Positions 1 to 8,593 of a stretch of 57,225 bases of DNA are shown here, piece after piece. Origin of the DNA: Anaerolineae bacterium (lineage in GTDB: Bacteria > Chloroflexota > Anaerolineae > Anaerolineales > Villigracilaceae); contig QEXW01000062.1 of NCBI GenBank assembly GCA_003130845.1, positions 1-57,225 on the forward strand. The letters are read 5' to 3'. The notes beneath the pieces are model-generated. The model was not told the DNA's origin. It did not search any database and saw only the letters and a list, made by a program, of their open reading frames with translations. Numbering within the stretch: the stretch's first letter is position 1; each line of letters opens with the position of its first letter. The position numbers were made by a program, and so were the translations under genes.

Positions 1-209
1 AGGGCGATTTGCCGTCCGCCGGGGTTGGCGCGGTCTTCGGGAACGGTCAACACGCCGCAGCGGGCATCGGTCTGCGTGCCGCGCGGCGAGACCAGGGCGC
101 ATTTTTCCAGCGCGAGCGAAGGCCGGGGCGCGACGGGCGAACTTTGGGGGGCGCAGGCTGAGAGGAGCAGGAAAAAGAGTATCAGCAGCGCCAATCTCTT
201 ATTGTTCAT
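1..209 (-). CDS. Lipoprotein alpha/beta-hydrolase, N-terminal fragment (runs off the window)
   Basis: Only the first 69 codons are present; the gene continues beyond base 1. The protein begins with a lysine/arginine, then a hydrophobic stretch ending in LLLSAC, a lipobox, so it should be a membrane-anchored lipoprotein. After a Pro/Ser linker comes CGVLTVPEDRANPGGRQI, the typical opening of the mature part of secreted TAP-type (tripeptidyl aminopeptidase/SlpE-like) alpha/beta hydrolases. The catalytic core is outside the window. The start overlaps the end of the XRE gene by 11 bases, which suggests translational coupling in one minus-strand operon. The family call rests on a short N-terminal motif. 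Confidence 0.7.
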   Translation of the reverse strand, partial: MNNKRLALLILFFLLLSACAPQSSPVAPRPSLALEKCALVSPRGTQTDARCGVLTVPEDRANPGGRQIA

Positions 210-414
210 GGATGGATTCATCCTTTTCTGGGAAGAAGATTTCCTCAATGGAGCAATGGAACAGGCGGGCAATTTTGAAGGCCAGGGGCAGGCTGGGGTC
301 GTATTTGCCGGTTTCGATGGCGTTGATGGTCTGGCGTGAGACATCTAACTTTTCCGCCAGGTCGGCTTGTGACCAATCCCGCTCGGCGCGTAAGACCTTG
401 AGCCTGTTTTTCAT
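199..414 (-). CDS. XRE-family HTH transcriptional regulator (71 aa)
   Basis: A short Cro/C1-type DNA-binding protein made of little more than the HTH: WSQADLAEKLDVSRQTINAI followed by E-G-KYDPSLPLAFKIA and a C-terminal IEEIFF, the standard layout of small stand-alone XRE repressors. The start MKNRLKVLRAE is used because it overlaps the stop of the upstream membrane-protein gene (ATGA) and matches the family N-terminus; an upstream in-frame start would add 13 unsupported residues. Such small XRE proteins are often encoded with a small membrane protein, as here, and probably repress their own operon; a palindrome at 835-850 is the obvious candidate site. Confidence 0.85.
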   Translation of the reverse strand: MKNRLKVLRAERDWSQADLAEKLDVSRQTINAIETGKYDPSLPLAFKIARLFHCSIEEIFFPEKDESIHEQ

Positions 415-791
415 TGGTATTTCCTCGAAAAATAAGCGGTTCCCACGCCCCATAAGGCAATCAGCAAGGGGAAAATCCAGATGAGTGAGATGTGTGGAAA
501 GCCAACCGTTTCAAGGAAACCGTAGGCAAAGGTCAGCAGGCCGGTAACGCCCGCCGAAAAGCCGATTGCCATGAGTTGAATGCGCTGCTGGAGCTCGTCT
601 ATGCCGTTCAGGTAGCGCACGAAGGCCACCACCATGAATATCGCCGGGATAACCGGTGTGATAGCCACCAGGCCGCGCCAGGGAGCATCTACGAAAGCGC
701 TGGTCATCTGCGTGGAAACGATAATCAATAGTATATACGCAGATGTGCTGAGAAAGAATTCGCGCATGTAGCGCTTGGTAACCTGTTTCAT
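411..791 (-). CDS. Small integral membrane protein (126 aa) paired with XRE regulator
   Basis: Four hydrophobic segments (about residues 12-30, 38-58, 74-92 and 100-118) separated by short charged loops; the middle loop RYLNGIDELQQRIQ is hydrophilic. I do not recognise a named family with confidence; comparable membrane protein plus XRE pairs are common. The ATG at 791 is chosen because AGGAG lies 10 bases upstream; a TTG two codons earlier (797) is possible but only 4 bases from AGGAG. It is the first gene of the operon and overlaps the XRE gene by 4 bases. Confidence 0.75.
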   Translation of the reverse strand: MKQVTKRYMREFFLSTSAYILLIIVSTQMTSAFVDAPWRGLVAITPVIPAIFMVVAFVRYLNGIDELQQRIQLMAIGFSAGVTGLLTFAYGFLETVGFPHISLIWIFPLLIALWGVGTAYFSRKYQ

Positions 792-834
792 CGCCAAGAA
801 TCTCCTATGTGCAGTTAACGACTATTGACATTAA

Positions 835-850
835 GTAAAGCAAACTTTAC
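835..850. promoter_or_regulatory. Palindromic operator candidate of the XRE operon
   Basis: GTAAAG-CAAA-CTTTAC is a perfect 6-bp inverted repeat with a 4-base spacer. It lies immediately downstream of the -10 box of the minus-strand promoter, over the expected transcription start, which is a classic repressor position. The assignment to the XRE protein is inference from proximity. Confidence 0.5.
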
Positions 851-857
851 ATACGGA

Positions 858-886
858 AGTATAAGCAACCTTCCAGGAAATGTCAA
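858..886 (-). promoter_or_regulatory. Sigma-70-type promoter of membrane protein/XRE/lipoprotein operon
   Basis: On the minus strand TTGACA (886-881) is followed by a 17-base spacer and TATACT (863-858). This is a near-consensus promoter facing the operon, with the start codon about 65 bases downstream. Confidence 0.8.
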
Positions 887-1203
887 GGGTTCTTTACAAC
901 AGGGTCTTGGGGGCAGATTCAAGAGAGTTATGCCCAAATTGGCTGTACCCACTCCCGCTCGGCAACTGCTGCGCCAACATCGAAGGATTGGTTCGCCTGC
1001 CGGATGGCTTCCGCGGCCTTCTGACGAGCTTTCTCGCGCTGCCCCTGGGCAAACAAAACCCACCGGCAAGCAAAGGGGCAGGGTGAGCAAATGACCCCTG
1101 CGCCTGCTCTTTGCGGGAAGTGAATTTCCTCGCAGGTTTCTATCCCCACGCGCAGCAGACGTGGGTTGCGCTCGAGGGGGAACTGTCGGGCGCATAAAAA
1201 TGG
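887..1203. other. Gene-free stretch between the XRE operon promoter and htrA terminator
   Basis: About 300 bases without a convincing gene. Open frames exist on both strands but none has a ribosome binding site, a recognisable domain or family-like composition. No tRNA, repeat array or further promoter was recognised. Confidence 0.5.
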
Positions 1204-1204
1204 C

Positions 1205-1240
1205 AAAAAAACAAGTGACCTTGTGTTTGCGGTCACTTGT
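1205..1240 (-). terminator. Intrinsic terminator of htrA
   Basis: ACAAGTGACC (1211-1220) pairs perfectly with GGTCACTTGT (1231-1240) around a 10-base loop. On the minus strand the stem is followed by a run of seven T. It lies about 40 bases after the htrA stop. Confidence 0.85.
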
Positions 1241-1280
1241 TCGGTGGATTTTGTTTTGTGCGCTTGTCTTGCGCTGTCCT

Positions 1281-2411
1281 TTAGCGGCTTTCGCCCAACG
1301 TCACCAGGGTTTCATATCTTTCCCCATTGCGAAAGAAGACGACGTTAACTTGTTGACCAGGGCTGAAAGCAAAAAGTGTGTTCAGGTAAGAGCGATTTTC
1401 GCTAATTTCTACCTCGCCCAATTGAGCGATGATGTCGCCGGGTTGTAAGCCGGCTTGCGCTGCTGGACTGCCTGGTGTAACACGTGTTATATACGCCCCA
1501 TATTGTACGGGCAGGCGGTATCGTAGGGCAATTTCGGGCGTGATGGGGTGAAAGCTAATGCCTAGATAAGGGCGTGCAAAGTAACCTTTCTGGATGATTT
1601 GTTCGGCTATGGCCTGTGCCACGTTGACCGGGACGGCAAACCCCAGCCCTTCGGCTACGCTGCCGCTGTTGGTGCGGCGCACAATCATGGTGTTGATGCC
1701 AATCACTTCACCGGCCAGATTGACCAATGGGCCACCAGAATTACCCTGATTGATGGCTGCATCGGTTTGAATCAGGTTTTCTATGAGATAGCCGTTGCCG
1801 GTATCCAGCGACCGCCCGGTGGCACTCACGACACCTACAGTCACGGTGTTTTTGAACTCGCCAAGTGGTGAGCCGATGGCAATCACCGTTTCGCCGGGGT
1901 CTAGTTTATCGGCATTGCCCAGGGTCGCCACAGCCGGCGCTTGCCCTTCGGTTTTCAGCACGGCAATATCCGAATATCGGTCTGCTCCAATCAGTGTGGC
2001 GGGTCGTTGTGTTCCATCGGCTAGGATGATGGTCAACGCTTGCGTTTCCTCGACAACGTGATGGTTGGTCAAAATGTAACCATCGTTTGAGATAAAAACA
2101 CCGCTGCCACTCACGGTTTGGTCAGCTGTGGGACCAAAGAAAGTTATCTGTCCTGGGATGGTGCCGACCACTGTCACGACTGCTGGGGCAACCTTTTGAA
2201 CGGCTTGCGTGATGGAAGTTTGGACATCGGTGTTGCGGATGTTGATTACAGAGGCAGGGCTATCGGGCTCAACCCCAACTGATAGATTGGCACTTGGGGT
2301 TTGCCGGAGAGCTTGATATACGGCTAGCCCACCCGCCAATGCACCCGCTAGGGCTGAGGTGGCAGCGGTTACCAAGAGCAAGGTTGCATATAAAACGCGT
2401 TTGATGGACAT
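1281..2411 (-). CDS. HtrA/DegP-like serine protease with one PDZ domain (376 aa)
   Basis: A trypsin-like protease of the DegP/DegS group, probably outside the membrane and acting on misfolded envelope proteins. The N-terminus has one hydrophobic segment (about residues 5-35) acting as signal anchor. The triad is visible: His in LTNHHVV (about 118), Asp in SDIAVLK (about 148), Ser in QGNSGGPL (about 225). A single PDZ domain follows (PYLGISF to the C-terminus, containing PGSPAAQAGLQPGD). Length fits one-PDZ DegS/HhoA-like members. ATG at 2411 is preferred: GGAGG is 5 bases upstream, whereas the GTG at 2417 overlaps that GGAGG. It is a monocistronic unit, divergent from the gene at 2601. Confidence 0.95.
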   Translation of the reverse strand: MSIKRVLYATLLLVTAATSALAGALAGGLAVYQALRQTPSANLSVGVEPDSPASVINIRNTDVQTSITQAVQKVAPAVVTVVGTIPGQITFFGPTADQTVSGSGVFISNDGYILTNHHVVEETQALTIILADGTQRPATLIGADRYSDIAVLKTEGQAPAVATLGNADKLDPGETVIAIGSPLGEFKNTVTVGVVSATGRSLDTGNGYLIENLIQTDAAINQGNSGGPLVNLAGEVIGINTMIVRRTNSGSVAEGLGFAVPVNVAQAIAEQIIQKGYFARPYLGISFHPITPEIALRYRLPVQYGAYITRVTPGSPAAQAGLQPGDIIAQLGEVEISENRSYLNTLFAFSPGQQVNVVFFRNGERYETLVTLGESR

Positions 2412-2525
2412 GGTCACCTCCGCGATTAAATTCGCCCTGATTTTAGAACGGCAAGATAAGAGCAGACATAGAAATTGATAAACGTACTGTAAAGATTGGC
2501 TATGAATTCGCTGTGAAATTGGCTC

Positions 2526-2553
2526 TTGACAGACCGGGGTTTTGGTGTATTAT
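2526..2553 (+). promoter_or_regulatory. Sigma-70-type promoter of membrane protein/winged-helix operon
   Basis: TTGACA (2526-2531), 16-base spacer, TATTAT (2548-2553), about 48 bases before the ATG at 2601. Confidence 0.8.
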
Positions 2554-2560
2554 GTAGATA

Positions 2561-2577
2561 AGTTTGTATTGCAAACT
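2561..2577. promoter_or_regulatory. Inverted-repeat operator candidate over the transcription start
   Basis: AGTTTG-TATTG-CAAACT is a perfect 6-bp inverted repeat with a 5-base spacer starting 7 bases after the -10 box. The operon encodes a winged-helix regulator (3235-3543), so autoregulation here is a reasonable inference. Confidence 0.5.
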
Positions 2578-2600
2578 AGTTTTTGAGAAAGGAGATTGTT

Positions 2601-3245
2601 ATGGTCACAGACCCACTTCAACAAGCCCAACAACGTACCCTGCGCTATTGGTATGTAGATGGCACCTTTGAGCTTTCCATTGGCGGCATGTGCTTGCTGC
2701 TCGCCGCCTATTTTTATGCGGAAATCTTGCTGGCTGATTCCTGGCTGAGCAACATCATGTTCGTCTTTTTCCTGCTCATCATGATTGGCGGCGGTTTCCT
2801 CATCAATCGTCTGGTGATGATGCTCAAGGAGCATGTCACGTTTCCGCGCACCGGCTACGTTTCTTTTGCACATCCAACGGGCGCGCGGCAGTGGAAGCGG
2901 ATGTTGCTTTTAAGCGCGTTCTCCGCTTTTTTGGCTGCTTTGATAGTGTTTCTGATATTGAATAGTCAGGCCGGCTTCGATTGGACAACAACCGTCACAG
3001 GGCTGATATTTAGCGCCGTGCTCGTTTTTTTGGCCTGGCGTTTTCGCTTGTTGCGCTTCTTGGCCTATGCAGTTCTTAGCGTGGGCTTGGGGGTTGTGCT
3101 GGGATTTGCCAATTGGCCACACAATTTTGGGCTGGTGCTCTATTATGGTGCTTTGGGATTGAGCATGTTGCTCGCAGGCGCTGTTATTTTGGGGAACTAT
3201 CTGCGCCAAAACCCTGCACCGGCGGAGGCAAGCCATGATGAGTGA
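2601..3245 (+). CDS. Integral membrane protein (214 aa), operon partner of winged-helix regulator
   Basis: About six hydrophobic helices: residues near 25-42, 48-72, 100-120, 127-145, 150-168 and 172-195. No enzymatic motif is visible and I do not recognise a named family. ATG at 2601 has GAAAGGAG 7 bases upstream and is preferred to an earlier in-frame codon. Its 3' end overlaps the regulator gene by 11 bases, so the two are co-translated. Membrane protein plus winged-helix pairs of this type are widespread; the role is unknown. Confidence 0.75.
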   Translation: MVTDPLQQAQQRTLRYWYVDGTFELSIGGMCLLLAAYFYAEILLADSWLSNIMFVFFLLIMIGGGFLINRLVMMLKEHVTFPRTGYVSFAHPTGARQWKRMLLLSAFSAFLAALIVFLILNSQAGFDWTTTVTGLIFSAVLVFLAWRFRLLRFLAYAVLSVGLGVVLGFANWPHNFGLVLYYGALGLSMLLAGAVILGNYLRQNPAPAEASHDE

Positions 3246-3543
3246 TTTGCGCTCTCTGACAGAAGTAGACCGTCTGCTGCATGAACCCTCGCGTGCAGTG
3301 ATTGTGGCCATTCTTGCCACCGTCGAAAGCGCCGACTTTGTGTTTCTGCAGCGCGAAACCAATCTCACAAAGGGTAACCTTTCGGCGCATCTGACCAAAC
3401 TGCAAGAAGCGGGATATATCCAAATCGAAAAAACCTTTCGCGGCAAATATCCACTCACCTTATGCCGTTTGACCGACACAGGCCGCCAGGCGTTCCAGGC
3501 CTACCGTCAGAAACTGCGGCAATTTGTTGAACAAACCAAATAG
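3235..3543 (+). CDS. Winged-helix (ArsR/MarR-like, HTH_34-type) transcriptional regulator (102 aa)
   Basis: A compact DNA-binding protein. DRLLHEPSRAVIVAILATV is the first helix pair, LQRETNLTKGNLSAHLTKL is the helix-turn-helix, and GYIQIEKTFRGKYPLTLCRL is the beta wing followed by LTDTGRQAFQAYRQKL. This matches the PF13601 type of stand-alone winged-helix regulators. GGAGG lies upstream of two consecutive ATG codons; either could be used. No ligand- or metal-binding cysteines are evident. It probably regulates its own operon through 2561-2577. Confidence 0.9.
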   Translation: MMSDLRSLTEVDRLLHEPSRAVIVAILATVESADFVFLQRETNLTKGNLSAHLTKLQEAGYIQIEKTFRGKYPLTLCRLTDTGRQAFQAYRQKLRQFVEQTK

Positions 3544-3548
3544 CATGT

Positions 3549-3587
3549 AAAATAGAACAGAACGGTATCGTCCTGTTCTATTTTTTT
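3549..3587 (+). terminator. Intrinsic terminator after winged-helix regulator
   Basis: AAAATAGAACAG (3549-3560) pairs with CTGTTCTATTTT (3573-3584), with additional inner ACG/CGT pairing, followed by a T run. A stem with A/T flanks can work in both directions. Confidence 0.8.
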
Positions 3588-3619
3588 GTCTCAGGAACTT
3601 GTGTGAGGAGGAAATCAGT

Positions 3620-3757
3620 ATGGAAAACCTGCAATTGCCGCAAAACAAACCGCTTGTTATTGTTGGTGCTTTGTTACTCATCTTGTTGTTTTGTTGTTGT
3701 TGCCTGATTGTGGCCTTTGCTTTGTTAGAAGGACCGCTCAGCATGTATCTCATGTAA
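3620..3757 (+). CDS. Single-pass small membrane protein with CCCC cluster (45 aa)
   Basis: A 45-residue ORF with a good ribosome binding site (GGAGG, about 8 bases upstream). It consists of a short polar N-terminus (MENLQLPQNKP) and one long hydrophobic helix that contains FCCCCLIVAFAL, then a short tail. The tetracysteine inside the helix is shared with the next gene (3937-4464) and with the metalloprotease at 39565. It may be the membrane-anchor relative of its neighbour or a separate small protein. No function can be assigned. Confidence 0.6.
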   Translation: MENLQLPQNKPLVIVGALLLILLFCCCCLIVAFALLEGPLSMYLM

Positions 3758-3877
3758 GTTTTTCCAACCTTTGGGCTATCGGTGGCGTGTAGTTCTTTCG
3801 GTATGATAGAAGTGTTCCAGAAAGGGTGCAACTCAAGCCCAAAACGAACGTAAACAAGAGTAACGTTCAATCAACCT

Positions 3878-3924
3878 GCACCGGAGGTTTTTGAGACCTC
3901 GCTTGTTGCCGGTGCCATTTTTTT
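3878..3924 (+). terminator. Intrinsic terminator with nested hairpin
   Basis: GCACCGG (3878-3884) pairs with CCGGTGC (3909-3915), enclosing a second small hairpin GAGGT/ACCTC, and is followed by eight T (3917-3924). It separates the 45-aa gene from the next CCCC protein and lies only 12 bases before the latter's ATG, so an attenuator role is also possible. Confidence 0.7.
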
Positions 3925-3936
3925 ATGGAGGATTTT

Positions 3937-4464
3937 ATGTACGAACAAGCACCTTCTGTCCAACCGGAATTTCAACCTGAAGCGCCCAAGAAATCCAATA
4001 TCGGCCTGATGATTGGCATTGCGGTGGCCATTGTTCTGTGCTGTTGTTGTCTGGTGGTCGGTGGATTTGCCGCCTTGAGCATTATGGGGCCACTCATCAA
4101 CAATGTTTATTCCACCATCAACCAAGATTTGCAGACCCCTGCTGTGCCAGGTGGAGAAGACCAGCCCAACCTTCCTGAATTGCCGGGTGACGCAGAAGGC
4201 CTGATACCCCAAGGTGGATTGGGCGATGAAACCCTCCGTGCTGATACTTGGTTCAACGTTGTGATGGCAGCGGCTTTTTCTGGCTGTGCTGCCACCGACC
4301 CCACCAAAACCACCATTGACGTTATTCAAAAACCTGATGCAGCCGGCGTTTGGAAAGAAAAATGGACGGTTGCTTGCGATGGTGGCGGCAGCAAATCGTT
4401 TGAGGTCACGTTTACCCCCAGCGCACAGGGTGGTACCGATATTGAAGTCACCGAGAGCAAATAG
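3937..4464 (+). CDS. Membrane-anchored protein with CCCC helix and extracytoplasmic domain (175 aa)
   Basis: A short Pro/Gln-rich cytoplasmic N-terminus is followed by one helix (about residues 22-50) containing IVLCCCCLVVGGF, a Pro-rich linker, and a soluble domain of about 110 residues. That domain has two cysteines (FSGCAATD and TVACDGG) that could form a disulfide outside the cell. It resembles small secreted immunoglobulin/lipocalin-like modules in composition, but no family is recognised. ATG at 3937 is used because GGAGG lies 6 bases upstream; an ATG at 3925 falls directly against the terminator T run. Confidence 0.7.
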   Translation: MYEQAPSVQPEFQPEAPKKSNIGLMIGIAVAIVLCCCCLVVGGFAALSIMGPLINNVYSTINQDLQTPAVPGGEDQPNLPELPGDAEGLIPQGGLGDETLRADTWFNVVMAAAFSGCAATDPTKTTIDVIQKPDAAGVWKEKWTVACDGGGSKSFEVTFTPSAQGGTDIEVTESK

Positions 4465-4487
4465 ACTTTCCACCAGCCTGAATCTTT

Positions 4488-4511
4488 TCCCGGCGCCAGC
4501 CGGGATTTTTT
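4488..4511 (+). terminator. Intrinsic terminator before secA
   Basis: TCCCGGC (4488-4494) and GCCGGGA (4499-4505) form a 7-bp stem with a 4-base loop, followed by six T. Confidence 0.85.
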
Positions 4512-4531
4512 GTGGTTGTGCTTGGGGGCTA

Positions 4532-4540
4532 TGCTATAAT
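4532..4540 (+). promoter_or_regulatory. Extended -10 promoter of secA
   Basis: TGCTATAAT is an extended -10 element (TGn plus TATAAT) 20 bases before the secA ATG. No good -35 hexamer is visible, as expected for extended -10 promoters. Confidence 0.65.
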
Positions 4541-4560
4541 TTCCGCTTTGAAAGGTGACT

Positions 4561-7500
4561 ATGCTCTCGAAATTTATCCGACTGATTGGGGGAAATCCCC
4601 ACCAACGCCAGGTTGAAAAGTTCGCCGCTTTGGCACGGCAAGTGAATGACCTTGAACCCGCATACGAAAAATTATCTGATGAAGCCCTGCGCGCCAAAAC
4701 CGATGAATTCCGCGCTCGCATTGCTGCGCAGTTGTCTGGTTTAGAGGATGAAAAGCAGCGTCAACAGGCCGAGCAAGCCGCGTTGAATGAACTCTTGCCG
4801 GAGGCCTTTGCAGCGGTACGCGAAGCCTCGAAACGCACCCTTGGCTTGCGCCATTATGACGTGCAATTGATAGGTGGTGCGGCACTCCATAACGGCATGA
4901 TTGCTGAAATGCGCACCGGGGAGGGCAAAACGCTGGTTGCCACCCTGCCGCTGTATCTCAACGCGCTGACCGGCCGAGGGGTGCATCTTGTCACAGTCAA
5001 CGACTACCTGGCTCGGCGCGATGCGCGCTGGATGGGACCGATTTATCACAAACTGGGCTTGACCGTTGGCGTCTTACAAATGGCTGCCAGTACCGAAAAC
5101 GGTAAAAAGGCTTTTTTGTACGACCCTGACAAAGAATCACCACGGGAAGATCAACGCCAACTGCGCCTGGTTGAGCGCCGCGAAGCCTATTTGGCCGACA
5201 TCACGTATGGCACCAACTCCGAATTCGGCTTTGACTATTTGCGAGATAATATGGTCTATCGCATGGACGATAAAGTCCAGCGCGGCCATTATTTTGCCAT
5301 TGTGGACGAAGTGGACAACGTCCTAATTGATGAAGCCCGTACACCGCTCATTATCTCCGGCCCGGCCTCTGGCGAATTGGACACGTACTACCAGATGGCG
5401 CAAGTGGTCAAGCAATTAAATCCCGAAGACTATGACATTAACGAAAAAGACCGTTCGATTGCACTCACCGAAATTGGTGTGGCGCATGTCGAACAACTGC
5501 TCGGGCAACCGTTGCGCGACCCCGACCGCCCGGAAGATGTCACTCCCGAACAAGCTCGTTTGCTTGGCTATCTGGAGCAAGCCCTGCGTGCCCAGTACCT
5601 GTTTCATCGCAACAAAGACTATCTTGTGCAGGGCGGAAAAGTGGTCATTGTGGACGAATTCACGGGGCGGCTCATGCCAGGCCGCCGCTGGAGCGATGGT
5701 TTGCACCAGGCGGTGGAGGCCAAAGAGGGCGTCAAAGTCGAACCGGAAAACGTTACCTACGCTACCATCACGCTGCAAAACTACTTCCGCATGTACCAAA
5801 AATTGGCCGGCATGACCGGTACCGCTTTGACCGAGTCGGAAGAGTTTCACAAAATCTACAAGCTGGAGGTTTTGCCCATCCCCACCAACCTGGAATACCA
5901 AGCGACGCTGGCCGGGAAGGATTCTCCTCTGGTGGAAGTAAAGGGCAAAGACTCGGATGGTTACGAAATTGCCTGGTTTGCCCGACGCGATGACCCGCAG
6001 AAAAAGCCCGTTTATTGGCGACGCACAGATTATCCCGATGTCGTTTATCGCACCGTAGAGGCCAAATTACGCGCTATTGTCACCGAAATTGTTCGTGACC
6101 ATGTCATGGGGCGTCCTGTGCTGGTTGGCACGACCTCGGTTGAATCATCGGAGCGGCTTTCCAACCGCTTACGTGCTGAAGCGGTGCGTCGTCTCTTACA
6201 GGTCAAACTTTTGCGTCAGGTATGGTTTGACAAAAATAACAAAGAAGAAGATGGCCATCTCTACACTGAACTTGAACCACTTTATAAGCCGCTCGACCAG
6301 CTAGAGCCAACCTTTTTGCGCACCTTTGCCAAGCCGCTCGGTGTATCCATCAACCTGGAAGAACCGGCGAATCTGCAACTCTTGCTCAGCGTGTTGCGCC
6401 TAGACGCGCAATATGCAGACCGGTTAAAAGCGGTTATTCAAGGCGGGGTGCCGCATCAGGTGTTGAATGCACGCAAGCACACCGAGGAGAGCCAAATTAT
6501 TGCCGGAGCCGGTGCCTTTGGCGCGGTCACCATCGCCACCAACATGGCGGGGCGCGGTGTAGATATTAAGCTGGGTGGCGAACTGGCTGAGGAGGTGCTG
6601 GCCGTTGTCAGCCGCGTTTTGCGCCGCGCAGGATATGACCCCTACAACATGCGCCTGGAAGAACAGCGGCAAGCCATCCTCGCCCTTTCACTGGAGGAGT
6701 ATGGCATTTACGAGGCGGAAATTCGCTTCTTCCTGAAATACTTTGAAGAGATGGAACAAGTGCGCCGCTTGGGCGGATTGCACGTCATCGGTTCAGAGCG
6801 GCATGAAGCGCGCCGCATTGACAATCAATTGCGCGGACGTTCCGCCCGCCAAGGTGACCCCGGCTCTTCGCGCTTCTATCTCTCCTTGCAAGATGACCTA
6901 ATGCGTCTGTTTGGCGGGCAGCAGGTCGAAAATCTGATGACACGCTTCCGCCTGGATGATGATTTCCCCCTTGAAAACCGCATGGTCACCAACCTGATCG
7001 AAGGCTCACAGCACCGCGTTGAGGGCGCCAACTTTGATGTTCGCAAACATCTGCTCGAATATGACGATGTGCTGAACAAACAGCGCGCCATCATTTACGC
7101 GCAGCGTGACCGCGTGATGACCAAAAACGACTTGACCGAAGACCTGGCCACACTCCTGAAAGAGGAAATTGCCGCTCGTGTACCGGTTGCTTTGCAAGAC
7201 CCGGAAGAAGGCTTGTGGAAACTGCTGGCTTGGCTTGAACAAACCCAACCGACCTTCTTGTATGGCGACAACCGCGTTTTTCCATCTTTCACCTATCGCC
7301 TGTTGCTCGATGAAATTGATGAGGACAATCCGCGCCAAGACATCTTAACGCTCACGCGGCAGGCACTCGCCGCCGAGGAAGCGCACTTGCTCAAGGCACT
7401 GGCGCAAAACATACAACGTGCCTCCGAAAGCCTAGATGCTCAGCTGGAAGAACGGTTTGAAGCGCTCGATACCTTTTTGAATGGCTTGCGCGAGAACGAA

Positions 7501-8580
7501 GAACCCAAACGCCCTGCCGATTTACTCAATGAATTAAAAGCCATCATTCGCATTGAACCGCGTCTCAGCAACGAGCAAATCAAACTGCTTGCGAACAATC
7601 CGACTGCCTTAGAAGAACCGCTCAAAGAACAGATTGACGTGGCGCTTACGACGTTGACCCTCGCGCGGCTGATTGGCGGGCTAGAAGTGCGCTTGGGCGA
7701 ACCACTTGGCCTTAAAGCCGAAGACCTGGCGCGCATGGATTGGGAGGAAGCCGCCAACAAGATTTCCCAAGTGGCTGAAAGCGCGGTACAAAAACGCCGT
7801 GAGCGTCTGGTTGGCGAAAACGGTCAGATTGTCAAAGAGTTGGATGCGCTGCTAGAACGCTATCCCACCCGCGATGAAACCACTCTGCTGCGTATTCTTT
7901 CTACCCTATCGGTTGGTCGCCGAATGGCGATGAACCTCAAAACCCGCAAAGTTGAACCGGTAGAATATCAGCGTATCAACTACTTCCACGCTGCCGCGCA
8001 GCTGCTGGCACAGCGCAAACCCGAAACGCTTGACCTGGATGTTTTAGAACACCTGGAGCAAGCTGCTCAAGCCCTGGCCGAAGGTTGGGGCGAAGCCGAA
8101 TATTTCCAATTGTCGCAAAATGCCGAATGCTTGAGAGACTTTGGCTTTGATGTGACTGCACTTGACCTAAACCCATCTGCTTCCCCTGCTGCTCTCAGCG
8201 AAGAGCAGCGTGCCACACTCAAGGCGGAACTCGGCCGGCGGCGCATGACGGAAATCTACCGCTCTGTTTTGCTGGGCGTGATTACCGAATTGTGGGTAGA
8301 TTATCTCACGCGTGTCGAAGCATTGCGGGTTTCGATTGGGTTGGAGGCTTACGGACAACGCGACCCGCTGGTACAATATAAAGTAAAGGCCTCTGACATG
8401 TTCCAGACCCTATTGGGCGAAATACGTTCTGGTGTTATTGACCGTGCTTTCCGCTATTTGCCTCGACCGGTGGCTGTGCGCGAGGTAACCCCAGTGACGG
8501 AAGCGCCTTCTCAGCCGGCAGACCCCATCTCTGCGGCTGAATCATCCCGAGGTGGTCGTAAACGACACAAAAAACGATAA
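4561..8580 (+). CDS. secA: Protein translocase ATPase SecA, enlarged (1339 aa)
   Basis: The motor that drives preproteins through SecYEG. Visible landmarks: Walker [15 protein letters not shown] (about residue 117), [14 protein letters not shown], Walker B region [15 protein letters not shown] (about 248), [20 protein letters not shown] (about 660), and [17 protein letters not shown] (about 755), then the HSD/HWD regions. It is roughly 450 residues longer than E. coli SecA (901). Extra segments occur after VLQMAAS (about 180), in the second nucleotide-binding domain after [14 protein letters not shown], after [10 protein letters not shown], and as a large helical expansion in the C-terminal half. 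The C-terminus is basic ([10 protein letters not shown]) and lacks the zinc-binding cysteine tail. ATG at 4561 follows AAAGGTGACT; the GTG within that motif is not preferred. Confidence 0.97.
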   Translation: MLSKFIRLIGGNPHQRQVEKFAALARQVNDLEPAYEKLSDEALRAKTDEFRARIAAQLSGLEDEKQRQQAEQAALNELLPEAFAAVREASKRTLGLRHYDVQLIGGAALHNGMIAEMRTGEGKTLVATLPLYLNALTGRGVHLVTVNDYLARRDARWMGPIYHKLGLTVGVLQMAASTENGKKAFLYDPDKESPREDQRQLRLVERREAYLADITYGTNSEFGFDYLRDNMVYRMDDKVQRGHYFAIVDEVDNVLIDEARTPLIISGPASGELDTYYQMAQVVKQLNPEDYDINEKDRSIALTEIGVAHVEQLLGQPLRDPDRPEDVTPEQARLLGYLEQALRAQYLFHRNKDYLVQGGKVVIVDEFTGRLMPGRRWSDGLHQAVEAKEGVKVEPENVTYATITLQNYFRMYQKLAGMTGTALTESEEFHKIYKLEVLPIPTNLEYQATLAGKDSPLVEVKGKDSDGYEIAWFARRDDPQKKPVYWRRTDYPDVVYRTVEAKLRAIVTEIVRDHVMGRPVLVGTTSVESSERLSNRLRAEAVRRLLQVKLLRQVWFDKNNKEEDGHLYTELEPLYKPLDQLEPTFLRTFAKPLGVSINLEEPANLQLLLSVLRLDAQYADRLKAVIQGGVPHQVLNARKHTEESQIIAGAGAFGAVTIATNMAGRGVDIKLGGELAEEVLAVVSRVLRRAGYDPYNMRLEEQRQAILALSLEEYGIYEAEIRFFLKYFEEMEQVRRLGGLHVIGSERHEARRIDNQLRGRSARQGDPGSSRFYLSLQDDLMRLFGGQQVENLMTRFRLDDDFPLENRMVTNLIEGSQHRVEGANFDVRKHLLEYDDVLNKQRAIIYAQRDRVMTKNDLTEDLATLLKEEIAARVPVALQDPEEGLWKLLAWLEQTQPTFLYGDNRVFPSFTYRLLLDEIDEDNPRQDILTLTRQALAAEEAHLLKALAQNIQRASESLDAQLEERFEALDTFLNGLRENEEPKRPADLLNELKAIIRIEPRLSNEQIKLLANNPTALEEPLKEQIDVALTTLTLARLIGGLEVRLGEPLGLKAEDLARMDWEEAANKISQVAESAVQKRRERLVGENGQIVKELDALLERYPTRDETTLLRILSTLSVGRRMAMNLKTRKVEPVEYQRINYFHAAAQLLAQRKPETLDLDVLEHLEQAAQALAEGWGEAEYFQLSQNAECLRDFGFDVTALDLNPSASPAALSEEQRATLKAELGRRRMTEIYRSVLLGVITELWVDYLTRVEALRVSIGLEAYGQRDPLVQYKVKASDMFQTLLGEIRSGVIDRAFRYLPRPVAVREVTPVTEAPSQPADPISAAESSRGGRKRHKKR

Positions 8581-8593
8581 GGAAGGGTTTCTC

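Noticed and set aside
928-1236. 102-codon minus-strand ORF in the gap upstream of the htrA terminator
   Set aside because: Its start region is within the htrA terminator stem, there is no ribosome binding site and no recognisable domain.
4555-4560. GTG start of secA (and similar GTG codons before galK and htrA)
   Set aside because: The GTG is part of the ribosome binding site word AGGTGAC; the following ATG has correct spacing.
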